A stretch of 64,000 nt of DNA. Source: Burkholderia ubonensis. GTDB lineage: Bacteria > Pseudomonadota > Gammaproteobacteria > Burkholderiales > Burkholderiaceae. Shown piece after piece: positions 42,994 through 53,377 of the stretch. The notes beneath the pieces were generated by a model. That model had not been told where the DNA came from and made no database searches. It saw only the letters and a program-made list of their open reading frames with translations. The translations under genes were made by a program, and so were the position numbers. Each line of letters starts with the position of its first letter. The stretch's first letter is position 1. Location: NCBI RefSeq assembly GCF_001718695.1, contig NZ_CP013422.1, forward strand, positions 1,674,001 through 1,738,000. Direction: 5' to 3'.

Positions 42994-44162
42994 GCACCGG
43001 CCCCATGAAGAACATGCTCTTCAAATCCGGCGAAGCTTTTCGGCTTGATACCGAGAAAATCCGCCGCCTGCTCGAGCGTGATCTGGTGCCGGTAGTGGCG
43101 ACCGACGACTTCCCGCGCGAATCGATCGCTCAGATATGCACCCTGGTTCGCATAGTAGCTACCGCCGGCCGTATCTCTGCGCTGCGCCGACCACATCGCA
43201 GCCTTGCTCCTGTAGAAAGCCGGACTGACTCGTCCCTGATCCAGCAAGCGCCGCAGCACGGCCTCGCGGCTCACGCCGAAATAGCCGGCCAGTTCGGCAA
43301 ACGCTTCCTCGGACACAGACTCGACATTGGCAGGAAGCGTTGCCGCAAGACGGTCGAATACGGCGTGCGGAATCAGTATCTCCGCCGCGATGGCATTGCA
43401 GAATCGCTCGATTTTCCTTTCGGCTTGGGGAAGCGCATCGATATAACCGGAATCGAGCTTGCTCAGGCCATTCATGTTCAGGAGCAAGTGCGCCAATTCA
43501 TGCATGAGGCTGAATATTTGACGCGTCTTGGTCGTACTGTTGTTCAGATAGATGATCGGAAATGCGTCGTCCATCAAGCAAAAGCCCGAGATTTCACGCT
43601 GCCTGAATGCCGACTTGAAAACAAAAATACCCGCTTCCTCAACGGCCTTGCGCCATTGCTTGAGAGCGAGTTCATCATTGCGCCACGACGCTTGTTCATC
43701 TAGCGTGATACCGAGCGCATCGCGAACCCTGGCGGCCTGCCTGGATACGGGCTCCGATAGTGACAGCGACGACGACTTCCAGATCATCCGGGCTGCCGGG
43801 TTGCGCCCGCCGAACACCTCCCCGAGCGAGAGCTGAAATGCCTGAGCCTGCCGGATCTGCAGATACGTGTCGCGTGCAAGCGATCGCATGTCGGCTTCCG
43901 GGAGCGTCCGAAATTCGCTCTGGGGTACTTTCTCGTCGGGCGGAGCCGGAAGAAAGAAGACGGCGAGCGGCCTCTTGAAAACTTGATACGCGAGCTTCTC
44001 GAGTTGAGCGTAGGTCGGCGCCCCGGCGCCGGCCTCCCAGTCGGCAACCTCGGCAGCGGGGACGCGCAGCATGATCGCCACCTCGTCGAGCGACAGTCCG
44101 ACCGTCTCTCTTGCCCAGCGCAACACCTCGGCCTGCACGCCTTCAACGGGTTCTCGTTTCAT
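42990..44162 (-). CDS. XRE-family regulator with ImmA/IrrE-type metallopeptidase domain
   Basis: This 390-residue protein has an N-terminal XRE helix-turn-helix (about 8-62), a linker with a PPDEKVPQSEFRTLP motif and an ImmA/IrrE (M78) metallopeptidase domain with HELAH (His221, Glu222, His225). The region from about 240 onward is the usual helical C-terminal part. Such proteins cleave or control repressors or toxins. It couples by a four-base overlap to the PIN gene, forming a toxin-antitoxin-like operon. Codon use looks less GC-biased than in neighbouring genes, suggesting acquisition by transfer. Confidence 0.88.
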   Translation of the reverse strand: MKREPVEGVQAEVLRWARETVGLSLDEVAIMLRVPAAEVADWEAGAGAPTYAQLEKLAYQVFKRPLAVFFLPAPPDEKVPQSEFRTLPEADMRSLARDTYLQIRQAQAFQLSLGEVFGGRNPAARMIWKSSSLSLSEPVSRQAARVRDALGITLDEQASWRNDELALKQWRKAVEEAGIFVFKSAFRQREISGFCLMDDAFPIIYLNNSTTKTRQIFSLMHELAHLLLNMNGLSKLDSGYIDALPQAERKIERFCNAIAAEILIPHAVFDRLAATLPANVESVSEEAFAELAGYFGVSREAVLRRLLDQGRVSPAFYRSKAAMWSAQRRDTAGGSYYANQGAYLSDRFAREVVGRHYRHQITLEQAADFLGIKPKSFAGFEEHVLHGAGA

Positions 44163-44554
44163 CCCAGTTTCTCTATCGATTCAAAAGGGCCACCATCCAC
44201 CATCGGCACATGATAGATAGATGCGTCACTCGCCACGCACATGCTACGCAATTCGCTCCGGGCGCGCGCCGCAACATCGCCCTCACCAGTACGTCGAATT
44301 CATTCTAATTCATGGGGTTACCGCGCCGACGCAAGATCGCAACCGCCTGATTCCGGCCGATCCTTTGCTCGAGAGCTGCGCAGGAAATGTCGCCGATCTT
44401 GACGACGCGCCCGGCAGACCACATCCAGGCTTTGCGAAGCGAACGGCAGAGCGGGTATGCTAACGAGCAGCCACATGCCGATGCGTTATCCGGCATCCGG
44501 CCTCGTCCGCCAAGTTGGCCGATCAGCGACTTCAACCGCCACCACCACTACCGA
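44163..44554. other. Divergent region between the XRE-ImmA gene and the FAD oxidoreductase
   Basis: This 392-base stretch carries the promoter of the XRE-ImmA/PIN operon on the minus strand and that of the oxidoreductase on the plus strand. TATCAT around 44208-44213 on the minus strand could be a -10. AT-rich positions near 44300-44320 stand out. No gene is seen. Confidence 0.35.
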
Positions 44555-45796
44555 ATGGATTTCGACGTCATCGTTCTAGGCGCAGGCATCGTCGGCGTCT
44601 CCGCCGCGCTGCACCTGCAGGATCGCGGCCGCAAGGTCGCACTCGTCGACCGCGGCGCGCCGGGCGAAGGCACGAGCTTCGGCAACGCGGGGCTGATCGA
44701 GCGCTCGTCCGTCGAGCCCTACCCGTTCCCGCGCAGCCCGTTCACGCTGCTGCGCTACGCGTTGAACCGCTCGACCGACCTCTACTGGCACGGCGCGTCG
44801 CTGCCCGCGTTCGCGCCATGGCTCGCGCGCTTCTGGTGGGAATCCGCGCCGCACCGCCACGCGGCGGCCGCGCGCGACATGCTGCCGCTGATCGAGCGCT
44901 GCATCGTCGAGCACGACGCATTGATCGCGCGCGCGGGCGCCCACGCGCTGGTGCGCGCGAGCGGCTGGCTCGAAGCATTCCGCTCGCCCGCCGCCCTCCA
45001 GCGCGGCATCGCCGAAGCGCAGCTCACCGCGCGCCGCCACGGGCTCGCCGTGACGCCGCTCGACGCGGCGGCGCTGCTCGCACAGGAACCGAGCCTCGCG
45101 CCGGGCTTCTGCGGCGCGCTGCACTGGCTCGACCCGAAAAGCGTCGCCGATCCCGCCGGCCTCGTCAAAGCATATGCACAACTCTTCGAGCAAAGCGGCG
45201 GCACGCTGCTGCACGGCGACGCCACGAGCCTCGACGCGCTGTCGCCCGGCTGGCAGGTCATGACCGACCAGGGCAAGATCGCCGCGCCGGCGGTCGTCGT
45301 CGCGCTCGGCCCGTGGTCGGACACCGTGTTCGGGAAATTCGGCTATCGGATTCCGCTGCGCGAGAAGCGCGGCTATCACATGCACTACGCGCCATCGGCG
45401 CGCGGCGTGCCGTCCGCGCCGATCGTCGATCGCGAATACGGCTACGTGATCGCGCCGATGCAGCGCGGGCTGCGCCTGACGACCGGCGTCGAGATCGCGC
45501 GCCGCCACTTGCCGCCGACCGGCGTGCAGCTCGACCGCGCGGAACGGCTCGCGCGCCCGCTGTTCGGCTTCGGCGAGCGGCTCGATCCGCAGCCGTGGCT
45601 CGGCTTCCGGCCGTGCACGCCGGACATGCGGCCGGTGATCGGCCCCGCCCCCGCGCATCGCGGGCTGTGGTTCGCGTTCGGCCACAACCATCACGGGCTG
45701 ACGCTCGGCCCCGTCACGGGCCGCCTGCTCGCGGAAATGATGACCGGCGAGACGCCCTTCACCGACCCGTCGCCGTATCGCGCCGACCGCTTCTGA
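44555..45796 (+). CDS. FAD-dependent oxidoreductase (D-amino acid dehydrogenase-like)
   Basis: This DAO-type flavoprotein of 413 residues has the FAD-binding motif VLGAGIVGVSAALHLQ (about 6-21) and the family C-terminus PVIGPAPAHRGLWFAFGHNHHGLTLGPVTGRLLAEM. The layout resembles DadA and glycine/sarcosine oxidases; the likely reaction is oxidative deamination of a D-amino acid or N-methyl amino acid. The substrate is not known. The ATG was chosen because the FAD motif begins directly after it. It is convergent with the GntR regulator gene. Confidence 0.85.
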   Translation: MDFDVIVLGAGIVGVSAALHLQDRGRKVALVDRGAPGEGTSFGNAGLIERSSVEPYPFPRSPFTLLRYALNRSTDLYWHGASLPAFAPWLARFWWESAPHRHAAAARDMLPLIERCIVEHDALIARAGAHALVRASGWLEAFRSPAALQRGIAEAQLTARRHGLAVTPLDAAALLAQEPSLAPGFCGALHWLDPKSVADPAGLVKAYAQLFEQSGGTLLHGDATSLDALSPGWQVMTDQGKIAAPAVVVALGPWSDTVFGKFGYRIPLREKRGYHMHYAPSARGVPSAPIVDREYGYVIAPMQRGLRLTTGVEIARRHLPPTGVQLDRAERLARPLFGFGERLDPQPWLGFRPCTPDMRPVIGPAPAHRGLWFAFGHNHHGLTLGPVTGRLLAEMMTGETPFTDPSPYRADRF

Positions 45797-45812
45797 CGCC
45801 GGCGGCCTGCGC

Positions 45813-46571
45813 TCAGTCGAGCGCGCGGCCGAAGATCTCGATCACTTCGTCCAGATGCTCGGCCATCGCGCGCCGCGCGGCGTCCGCGTCGCGCGCGCGA
45901 ATCGCATCGAGAATCGCGCGGTGCTCGCGCTCCGAACGGCGCGGCATGTCGCTCGGCATGTAGAGCGACTGCAGCCGCTGGAACATCGGATCGTACTTGT
46001 GCGCGAGCAGTTGCTTGATCATCAGCGCATAGGCCGGGTTGTCGCTCGCTTCGGCGATCCGGATATGGAACAGGCGGTCGCCGGGATGCGTGCGCGAGCC
46101 GCTGCGGTTGTCTTCCTCGTTGCGCAGGAAGGCCTCGTGGATGCCGGCGATCTGCGCGTCCGACCCGTGCGTCGCGGCCAGCGCCGCAGCCTCCGGCTCG
46201 ATCAGCCGGCGCGCCTGCAGCAACGCGAACGGCGGGATTTCCGTATCGAGATCGAGCGCGATGCCGAGCTCGGGGTCGATCTCGATCACCGCGAGCGCGC
46301 CGGGCGGTGCGCTCCGTTCGGACGCCGGCACGGCCGCTTCGGGATGGCGGACCTTCACGCCGTCGCCGACGCGCACGCTGACGAGCCCGCTCACCTCGAG
46401 CGCGATCAGCGCCTCGCGCACCGACGTGCGCGACACGCCGAACTGCTCGGCCAGCTCGCGCTCGGGCGGCAGATAGCTGCCCGGCGGAAAATCGCCGGAC
46501 GCGATCATCGCGCTCAGCCGGTCGGCGATCTGCTGGTAAAGGCGGCGGTTCTGAATCGGCTGGATGGACAT
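45813..46571 (-). CDS. GntR family regulator (FadR subfamily), probable L-fucose regulator
   Basis: This 252-residue regulator has an N-terminal GntR winged helix-turn-helix (LYQQIADRLSAMIASGDFPPGSYLPPERELAEQFGVSRTSVREALIALE) and a C-terminal all-helical FCD ligand-binding domain with conserved metal-site residues (RRLIEPEAAALA, HIRIAEASDNP, EHRAILDAI). It is the last gene of the L-fucose run in the same direction, so it most likely represses that operon in the absence of an intermediate. A possible target is the inverted repeat near 55100. No strong ribosome-binding site is seen. Confidence 0.88.
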   Translation of the reverse strand: MSIQPIQNRRLYQQIADRLSAMIASGDFPPGSYLPPERELAEQFGVSRTSVREALIALEVSGLVSVRVGDGVKVRHPEAAVPASERSAPPGALAVIEIDPELGIALDLDTEIPPFALLQARRLIEPEAAALAATHGSDAQIAGIHEAFLRNEEDNRSGSRTHPGDRLFHIRIAEASDNPAYALMIKQLLAHKYDPMFQRLQSLYMPSDMPRRSEREHRAILDAIRARDADAARRAMAEHLDEVIEIFGRALD

Positions 46572-46637
46572 ACGCTGAAGCGGGTCGTCGGTTTGGGTGG
46601 CGCGGCGGGGACACATTCCCGGGCCGCAAACGCTATC

Positions 46638-46653
46638 GTAATTCTGTAATTCT
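46638..46653. promoter_or_regulatory. Tandem octamer upstream of the GntR gene
   Basis: Two adjacent copies of GTAATTCT stand in the gap between the lactonase and GntR genes. They could be part of an AT-rich promoter or a regulatory site. The spacing of eight bases is short for two dimeric sites. Confidence 0.3.
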
Positions 46654-46677
46654 ATATGCCGGCATCGAGGCCGCGCG

Positions 46678-47550
46678 TCACGCCGCCACCCCGTAGCAAC
46701 GCGCCGCCGTGCCGCCCCACACCGCGCGCTGCTCATCCTCCGACAAGCGCGTCGCCGCCCATCGCTCGATCAGCGCGACGACCTGGTCATACGAAGCCGC
46801 CAGCAGGCACACGGGCCAATCGGAACCGAACATCAGGCGCTGCGGACCGAAGACCTCCAGCGCGGCATCGAGGCAACGCTCGATGTGGCCGAAGTCCCGC
46901 GGCCGCAGCCCGTGCGCCCAGTCCGCTTCCGTCACGAGCCCGGACAGCTTGCACGCGACGTGCGGCAGCGCGCCCAGCGCGCGCAATGCGTCGCGCCAGC
47001 GCGGGAAGGCCGTTTCGTCGCGATCGAATTCGGCGAGCGCGGGCTTGCCGAGATGATCGAGCACGAGCCAGTGCGCATCATGGCGTGAGCAGAACGCGCG
47101 CACGTCGGACAACTGGCGCTGGAACACCAGCACGTCATACACGTAGCGCTGCGCCTGCAGCCACGCGATGCCGCGCTCGAACGCGGGCCGGGAGACGAAC
47201 GCGGCAACGTCGCCTTCATCCTGGACCTGATGGCGAAAACCGAGCAGCTTCTCTCGCCCCCACTCGGCCACGTGGTCCGCAAGCCGCGGGGAACCGATAT
47301 CCTCCCAGCCGACGACGCCCGCGATGCGCGCGTCGCCGCGCGCGAGGCCGAGCAGGAACGCGGTCTCGTCGCGTCCGGCGCGCGCCTGCACCGCGATCGA
47401 CGCAGCGAGCGCATGCGCGTGCATCTGCGGCCACAGCGCAGCGGGCAGGTAGTCGCGGGCGAGCGCGTCCATGCCCGCGCCGATCCACGGGTAGTGTTCC
47501 GCGCGGTAGCGCCAGAAGTGCTGATGGGAATCGATACGCACTGCGCTCAT
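46678..47550 (-). CDS. L-fucono-1,5-lactonase (amidohydrolase family)
   Basis: This 290-residue amidohydrolase-2 family hydrolase has the metal-binding start RIDSHQHFWRY, HIERC and GSDWPVC motifs, and the central conserved DHLGKP. By position and family it opens L-fucono-1,5-lactone to L-fuconate in the oxidative L-fucose route. The chosen ATG has GAGG five bases before it; an in-frame GTG seven codons further upstream is less likely. It lies between the ABC transporter genes and the GntR gene. Confidence 0.88.
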   Translation of the reverse strand: MSAVRIDSHQHFWRYRAEHYPWIGAGMDALARDYLPAALWPQMHAHALAASIAVQARAGRDETAFLLGLARGDARIAGVVGWEDIGSPRLADHVAEWGREKLLGFRHQVQDEGDVAAFVSRPAFERGIAWLQAQRYVYDVLVFQRQLSDVRAFCSRHDAHWLVLDHLGKPALAEFDRDETAFPRWRDALRALGALPHVACKLSGLVTEADWAHGLRPRDFGHIERCLDAALEVFGPQRLMFGSDWPVCLLAASYDQVVALIERWAATRLSEDEQRAVWGGTAARCYGVAA

Positions 47551-47613
47551 GGTGTCCTCGTGCTTCACCTCGCGTCGTCGCCGCGCGCAGCATCGCCGCG
47601 CGCCGCATGACGC

Positions 47614-48555
47614 TCAGTCGTACAGCACCGCCGTGATCTTCGGATCGTCGATGTTGGTCTTGTCGTACCAATAGAAGCCGGTATCGATGATCTTCGGCAG
47701 CTTCTCGCCCTTGGTCGCCTTCACGGCCGCCTCGACGGTCCTGTAGCCGATGCCGACCGGGTTCTGCGTGATCGCGCCGGCCATCAGCCCGCTGCGGATC
47801 GCGTCCTTCTGCTGCTTGCCGGAATCGTAGCCGACGATCACGACCTTGCGCTTCATCTCCCGCACGCCGTTGACGACGCCGATCGCCGATCCTTCGTTGG
47901 TGCCGAAGATCCCCTTGAGCTTCGGATACGCCTGCAGGATCGACTTCGTGACCTCGGTCGACTTGAGCTGGTCGCCTTCGCCGTACTGCACGGTCACGAT
48001 CCGGATCTTCGGATAGGCGGACTTCATCCGCTCGACGAAGCCGTCGCGCCGATCGACGCCGGTGCGGCTCGTCTGGTCGTGCGCGACGACCGCGACCTCG
48101 CCTTCCTTGCCGATCAGCTCGGCGAGCTTGTCCGCCGCGAGCGATGCGGCGGCCTTGTTGTTGGTGGCCGCGGTGGTCACCGGAATGTCGCTGTCGACGC
48201 CGGAGTCGAACGCGACCACCGGAATCTTCTCGGCCTGCGCCTTCTTCAGCAGCGGCAGCGCGGCCTTGCTGTCGAGCGCCGCGAAGCCGAGCGCGGCCGG
48301 CTTCTTCGCGATCGCGGCCGACAGCATGTCGATCTGCTTGTCGATCATCGCCTCGGTCTCGGGGCCCTCGAACGTCACCTTCACGTGATAGTCCTTCGCC
48401 GCCTGCACCGCGCCTGATTTCACGGCCTGCCAGAACTGGTGCTGGAAGCCCTTCGAGATCAGCGGGATGTAGGCTTCCTGCGCGTGCGCGGCGGCCGTGA
48501 GGCCGACGGCGAACGTCACGCCGACGATCGCGTTCAACAGCGGGTTCCTGATCAC
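47614..48555 (-). CDS. Sugar ABC transporter substrate-binding protein
   Basis: This 313-residue periplasmic binding protein of the ribose/RbsB-like family has a signal peptide (1-25, ending AHAQ) and the hallmark N-terminal YIPLISKGFQHQFWQAVKSGAVQAAKDY. It most likely binds L-fucose or a related sugar, as part of the fucose operon. The start codon is GTG, with AAGGAGA about eight bases before it, and is supported by the signal peptide. Its ABC permease and ATPase lie upstream. Confidence 0.9.
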   Translation of the reverse strand: MIRNPLLNAIVGVTFAVGLTAAAHAQEAYIPLISKGFQHQFWQAVKSGAVQAAKDYHVKVTFEGPETEAMIDKQIDMLSAAIAKKPAALGFAALDSKAALPLLKKAQAEKIPVVAFDSGVDSDIPVTTAATNNKAAASLAADKLAELIGKEGEVAVVAHDQTSRTGVDRRDGFVERMKSAYPKIRIVTVQYGEGDQLKSTEVTKSILQAYPKLKGIFGTNEGSAIGVVNGVREMKRKVVIVGYDSGKQQKDAIRSGLMAGAITQNPVGIGYRTVEAAVKATKGEKLPKIIDTGFYWYDKTNIDDPKITAVLYD

Positions 48556-48594
48556 TTCGCGTCTCCTTGTCGTATTGCGGTATCGCGCGTCGGG

Positions 48595-49638
48595 TCAACG
48601 GCGCCGCCGGCGCAGGATGTCGAGGTAGACGGCCAGGATGATGATCACGCCGGTCACGACCGTCTGCCATTCCTGCGCGACCGACATGATGCGCAGGCCG
48701 TTGGTCAGCACGCTCATGATGAACGCGCCGATGATGGTGCCGAGTATGCTGCCCGCGCCGCCCGACAGCGACGTGCCGCCGATCACGACCGCCGCGATCG
48801 CGTCGAGCTCGTAGCCCTGGCCGAGCGCGGGCTGCGCGGAGTTCAGGCGCGATGCGATCAAGAGGCCGGCGATCCCGCACACGGCGCCGCTGAACGTATA
48901 GACGCCGATCTTCCACGCGTCGACCTTCACGCCCGACAGCCGCAGCGCCTCCTCGTTGCTGCCGAGCGCGAACGCATAGCGGCCGAAGATCGTCTTGTTC
49001 AGCACGACCGACGCGCCGGTCGCGACCAGGAACAGGATCAGCACCGCGTTCGGGATCGGCAGCGCCGGAACCAGGCTGCCGATCAGCGAATCCTGCGCGA
49101 TCGACGTGAAGCCCGGCGTGTCGTTGAAGTAGATCGGGCGCGTGCCGGATATCACCAGCGACAGCCCCTTCAGCAGCAGCATCATGCCGAGCGTCGCGAT
49201 GAACGGCGGCACTTTCATCTTCGCGATCACGATGCCCGACACGCAGCCGGACAACGCGCCGAAGCCGAGCGCGGCGACGATCCCGACCGGCAGCGGCATC
49301 CCCCAATAGGTGAGCACGACGCCGGTCATCACCGCGCAGAACGTCATCAGCGTGCCGACCGACAGGTCGATGCCCGACGTGATGATCACGTAGGTGCACG
49401 CGACCGCCAGCACGCCGTTGACGGCGGTCGCCTGCAGGATCGTGACGAGGTTGTCGACTTCGAGAAAGTTCGGCGATGCGACGCTGAAGAACGCGATCAG
49501 CAGCAGCAGGCTGGCGAACGCCAGCAGCCGCTGCCGCGCGGCCGGGTTGAAGAAGCGTGCGCGCAAGCCGGACACGCCGGCCGGCGCGTCGCCGGAGGCG
49601 ATCGGAGGAACGGGATGCGTATCGTTGGACATGGTCAT
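48595..49638 (-). CDS. Sugar ABC transporter permease (RbsC-like)
   Basis: This 347-residue permease has eight to ten membrane segments and the signature AVNGVLAVACTYVIITSGIDLSVGTLMTFCAVM near residue 75 and VVIGGTSLSGGAGSILGTIIGAFIM near 286, the coupling loop of RbsC/AraH-type permeases. It belongs to the CUT2 class of sugar importers. The first or third Met may be the start. Position between the ATPase and the binding-protein genes fits one transporter operon. Confidence 0.92.
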   Translation of the reverse strand: MTMSNDTHPVPPIASGDAPAGVSGLRARFFNPAARQRLLAFASLLLLIAFFSVASPNFLEVDNLVTILQATAVNGVLAVACTYVIITSGIDLSVGTLMTFCAVMTGVVLTYWGMPLPVGIVAALGFGALSGCVSGIVIAKMKVPPFIATLGMMLLLKGLSLVISGTRPIYFNDTPGFTSIAQDSLIGSLVPALPIPNAVLILFLVATGASVVLNKTIFGRYAFALGSNEEALRLSGVKVDAWKIGVYTFSGAVCGIAGLLIASRLNSAQPALGQGYELDAIAAVVIGGTSLSGGAGSILGTIIGAFIMSVLTNGLRIMSVAQEWQTVVTGVIIILAVYLDILRRRRR

Positions 49639-49653
49639 CGGTCAGCGTCGGAT

Positions 49654-51210
49654 TCAGGGGATGACGGTCGACTCGCGCTGCGTGGCGAGCTGCATGATCT
49701 TTTCCTGGGTGGCCTCGGCCGCGCTCAGCTCGCCGGTGACGCGGCCTTCGCACATGACGAGGATGCGGTGGCTCATGCGCAGCACTTCGGGCAGCTCGGA
49801 CGAGATCATCACGATCGCCTTGCCGTCGGCCGCCAGTGCATCGAGCAGCTTGTAGATCTCGCTCTTCGCGCCGACGTCGATGCCGCGCGTCGGCTCGTCG
49901 AAGAACAGGATGTCGCAGTCGCGCAGCAGCCATTTCGCGATCACGATCTTCTGCTGGTTGCCGCCCGACAGCAGCCGCGCCGGCTGCGCGACCGACGGCG
50001 TGCGGATCGCGAGCTGCCGCACGTACGCATGCGCGGCGTCGCGCATCGCGCGCGCGTCGAGGAACACGCCGCGGCGCACGAAGCGGCGCAGGCTCGACAG
50101 CGCGATGTTGTTCTGCACGTCCATGCCGACCGCGAGCCCGAAATGCTTGCGGTCTTCCGACAGATAGCCGATGCCGTGCGCGACCGCGTCGGCCGGCGTG
50201 CGGATCGTCGCCCGCGCGCCGTGCACGCGGATCTCGCCCGCATCGACGGGATCGGCGCCGAAGATCGCGCGCGCGACCTCGGTGCGGCCCGCGCCCATCA
50301 GGCCCGCGAACCCGAGGATCTCGCCGCGCCGCAGCGTGAAGCCGACGTCGCGGATCGCGCGGCCGCGCGACAGGCCGCGCACGTCCAGCACGACGTCGTT
50401 GGCCGACGTGTCGGGCGGCGTGCGCAACTGCGCGTCGAGCTGGCGGCCGACCATCATCGCGATGATCGCGTCCATCGACGTGCCCGCCATCGGCACGGTC
50501 GCGACGTATCTGCCGTCGCGCATCACGGTCACGCGGTCGGCGATCCGGCGCAGCTCGTCCATCCGGTGCGAGATATAGACGATGCCCACGCCGTGCGCGC
50601 GCAGGTCGCGGATGATCCGGAACAGCTCGGCGATCTCCGCGTCGTTCAGCGCGGCGGTCGGCTCGTCCATGATCAGCACGCGCGAGTCGAACGACAACGC
50701 CTTCGCGATCTCCACCATCTGCTGGCGCGCGACCGTCAGCCGGCCGACCTGCGTGCGCGGGTCGAGATCGAGCCGCATCCGCGCGAAGATCGCGGCGGCG
50801 TCGCGGTTCAGCCGCTCCTCGTCGATGAACGCGCCGAACCGGCCGCGCGGCTCGCGCCCGATGAAGATGTTCTGCGCGACGCTCAGGTGGTTCATCAGGT
50901 TCAGTTCCTGATGGATGATGCCGATGCCGAGCGCCTGCGCGGCGCGCGGCTCGGCGACGTCGACCGCGCGGCCGTCCAGCAGGATCTCGCCGCCGTCCTT
51001 CTCGTAGATCCCCGCGAGGATCTTCATCAGCGTCGACTTGCCCGCGCCGTTCTCGCCCATCAGCGCGTGCACCTCGCCCGCCCGCAGGTCGAAGCGGCAG
51101 TCGTCGAGCGCCTGCACGCCGGGGAAGCGCTTGCTGATGCCGCGCAGCTCGACGAGCGGCGCGCGCGCATGCGGCGGCTGGGTGGGTTGCCGGGTCGGGT
51201 CGGGTTGCAT
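49654..51210 (-). CDS. Sugar ABC transporter ATP-binding protein (RbsA-like, tandem ATPase)
   Basis: This 518-residue CUT2-type ATPase has two ABC domains. The first has Walker [11 protein letters not shown], the [18 protein letters not shown] signature region and Walker [12 protein letters not shown]. The second is the degenerate one typical of the family, with GLMGAGRTE in place of a full Walker A, signature [15 protein letters not shown] and [12 protein letters not shown] Pro/Thr/Gln-rich N-terminal stretch (about 2-15) precedes the first domain. It is the energy-coupling subunit for the fucose importer. Confidence 0.92.
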   Translation of the reverse strand: MQPDPTRQPTQPPHARAPLVELRGISKRFPGVQALDDCRFDLRAGEVHALMGENGAGKSTLMKILAGIYEKDGGEILLDGRAVDVAEPRAAQALGIGIIHQELNLMNHLSVAQNIFIGREPRGRFGAFIDEERLNRDAAAIFARMRLDLDPRTQVGRLTVARQQMVEIAKALSFDSRVLIMDEPTAALNDAEIAELFRIIRDLRAHGVGIVYISHRMDELRRIADRVTVMRDGRYVATVPMAGTSMDAIIAMMVGRQLDAQLRTPPDTSANDVVLDVRGLSRGRAIRDVGFTLRRGEILGFAGLMGAGRTEVARAIFGADPVDAGEIRVHGARATIRTPADAVAHGIGYLSEDRKHFGLAVGMDVQNNIALSSLRRFVRRGVFLDARAMRDAAHAYVRQLAIRTPSVAQPARLLSGGNQQKIVIAKWLLRDCDILFFDEPTRGIDVGAKSEIYKLLDALAADGKAIVMISSELPEVLRMSHRILVMCEGRVTGELSAAEATQEKIMQLATQRESTVIP

Positions 51211-51245
51211 GTCGGCGTCCTGGGTGCGGGCCACGTTCGCGCCGT

Positions 51246-52061
<816 letters not shown>

Positions 52062-53339
52062 TCAGCCCCGGAAGCGGTACTGCTCCAGCGATTCGGGCTT
52101 CATCTCGATCGAGAAGCCCGGCGCCGTCGGCGGCAGGTAGGCCGCGCCGCGCACCACGCACGGCGTGACGAAATGCTCGTGCAGATGATCGACGTACTCG
52201 GTCACGCGCCCCTCCTTCGTGCCGGAGATGCACACGTAATCGATCATCGACAGGTGCTGCACGTACTCGCACAGCCCGACGCCGCCCGCGTGCGGGCAGA
52301 CCGGCAGCCCGTATTTCGCGGCCATCAGCATCACCGCGAGAATCTCGTTGACGCCGCCCAACCGGCACGCGTCGATCTGCACGACGTCGATCGCGCCGCG
52401 CGCGATGAACTGCTTGAACATCACGCGGTTCTGGCACATCTCGCCGGTCGCGACCTGCACCGGCGCGATCGCCTCGCGAATCTTGCGATGTCCTTCGACG
52501 TCGTCGGGGCTCGTCGGCTCCTCGATGAACCACGGCCGCGCGAATGCGAGCGCATGCACCCAGTCGATCGCCTCGTCGACTTCCCATACCTGGTTCGCGT
52601 CGATCATCAGCTTGCGGTCGGGGCCGATCACGTCGCGCGCGATCGTCACGCGGCGGATGTCGTCCGCGAGGTTCGCGCCGACCTTCAGCTTCACGTGGTC
52701 GAACCCGGCGTCGACCGCTTCGCGGCACAGGCGGCGCAGCTTGTCGTCGCCGTAGCCGAGCCAGCCCGCGGACGTCGTGTAGCAAGGGTAGCCGTCACGC
52801 TCGAGCGCCGCGATCCGCGCGGCCTTGCCCGGCGCCTGGCGGCGCAACAGGTCGAGCGCCTCGTCCAGCGTGAGGCAGTCGCGCAGGTAGCGGAAGTCGA
52901 TCGCGCGCACGAGCGCCTCCGGCGACAGGCCGGCGACGAGCCGCCACAGCGGCTTGCCTTCCACCTTCGCCCACAGGTCCCACACCGCGTTGACGACCGC
53001 GCCGGTCGCGAGATGGATCGCGCCCTTGTCCGGCCCGATCCAGCGCAGCTGGCTGTCCGACGTCATGCGCCGCCAGAACCGCCCCATGTCCTCGCGAATC
53101 CAGTCGAGGTCGAGACCGACGACGAGATGGCGCATCGCGTCGATCGCCGCGCAGCAGATCTCGTTGCCGCGCCCGATCGTGAACGTGAGCCCGTGCCCTT
53201 CGAGGCCCGCGCGATCGGTCTCGAGCACGACGTAGGCGGCCGAGTAATCGGGGTCCGGGTTCATCGCGTCGGAGCCGTCGAGCGCGCGCGAGGTCGGAAA
53301 GCGCACGTCGATGACGCGCATCGATCGAATGATAGGCAT
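52062..53339 (-). CDS. L-fuconate dehydratase (enolase superfamily)
   Basis: This 425-residue enolase-superfamily enzyme dehydrates L-fuconate to 2-keto-3-deoxy-L-fuconate. It has the general-base pair KLK in HVKLKVGAN, metal ligands in MIDANQVW (Asp), [10 protein letters not shown] (Glu) and ATGEMCQNR (Glu), and the acid/base His in PHAGGVG. The N-terminal [29 protein letters not shown] is typical of fuconate dehydratases. The start follows a GGATCG site. Part of the fucose operon. Confidence 0.92.
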   Translation of the reverse strand: MPIIRSMRVIDVRFPTSRALDGSDAMNPDPDYSAAYVVLETDRAGLEGHGLTFTIGRGNEICCAAIDAMRHLVVGLDLDWIREDMGRFWRRMTSDSQLRWIGPDKGAIHLATGAVVNAVWDLWAKVEGKPLWRLVAGLSPEALVRAIDFRYLRDCLTLDEALDLLRRQAPGKAARIAALERDGYPCYTTSAGWLGYGDDKLRRLCREAVDAGFDHVKLKVGANLADDIRRVTIARDVIGPDRKLMIDANQVWEVDEAIDWVHALAFARPWFIEEPTSPDDVEGHRKIREAIAPVQVATGEMCQNRVMFKQFIARGAIDVVQIDACRLGGVNEILAVMLMAAKYGLPVCPHAGGVGLCEYVQHLSMIDYVCISGTKEGRVTEYVDHLHEHFVTPCVVRGAAYLPPTAPGFSIEMKPESLEQYRFRG

Positions 53340-53377
53340 GGCGAACGATCCGAGAAAGGGGTCCGGTGAATACGGAA

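Noticed and set aside
42434..44554. PIN/XRE-ImmA island considered as part of a prophage or ICE
   Set aside because: No integrase, transposase, structural or transfer genes or flanking repeats are visible; only the two-gene module and one exported protein are seen.
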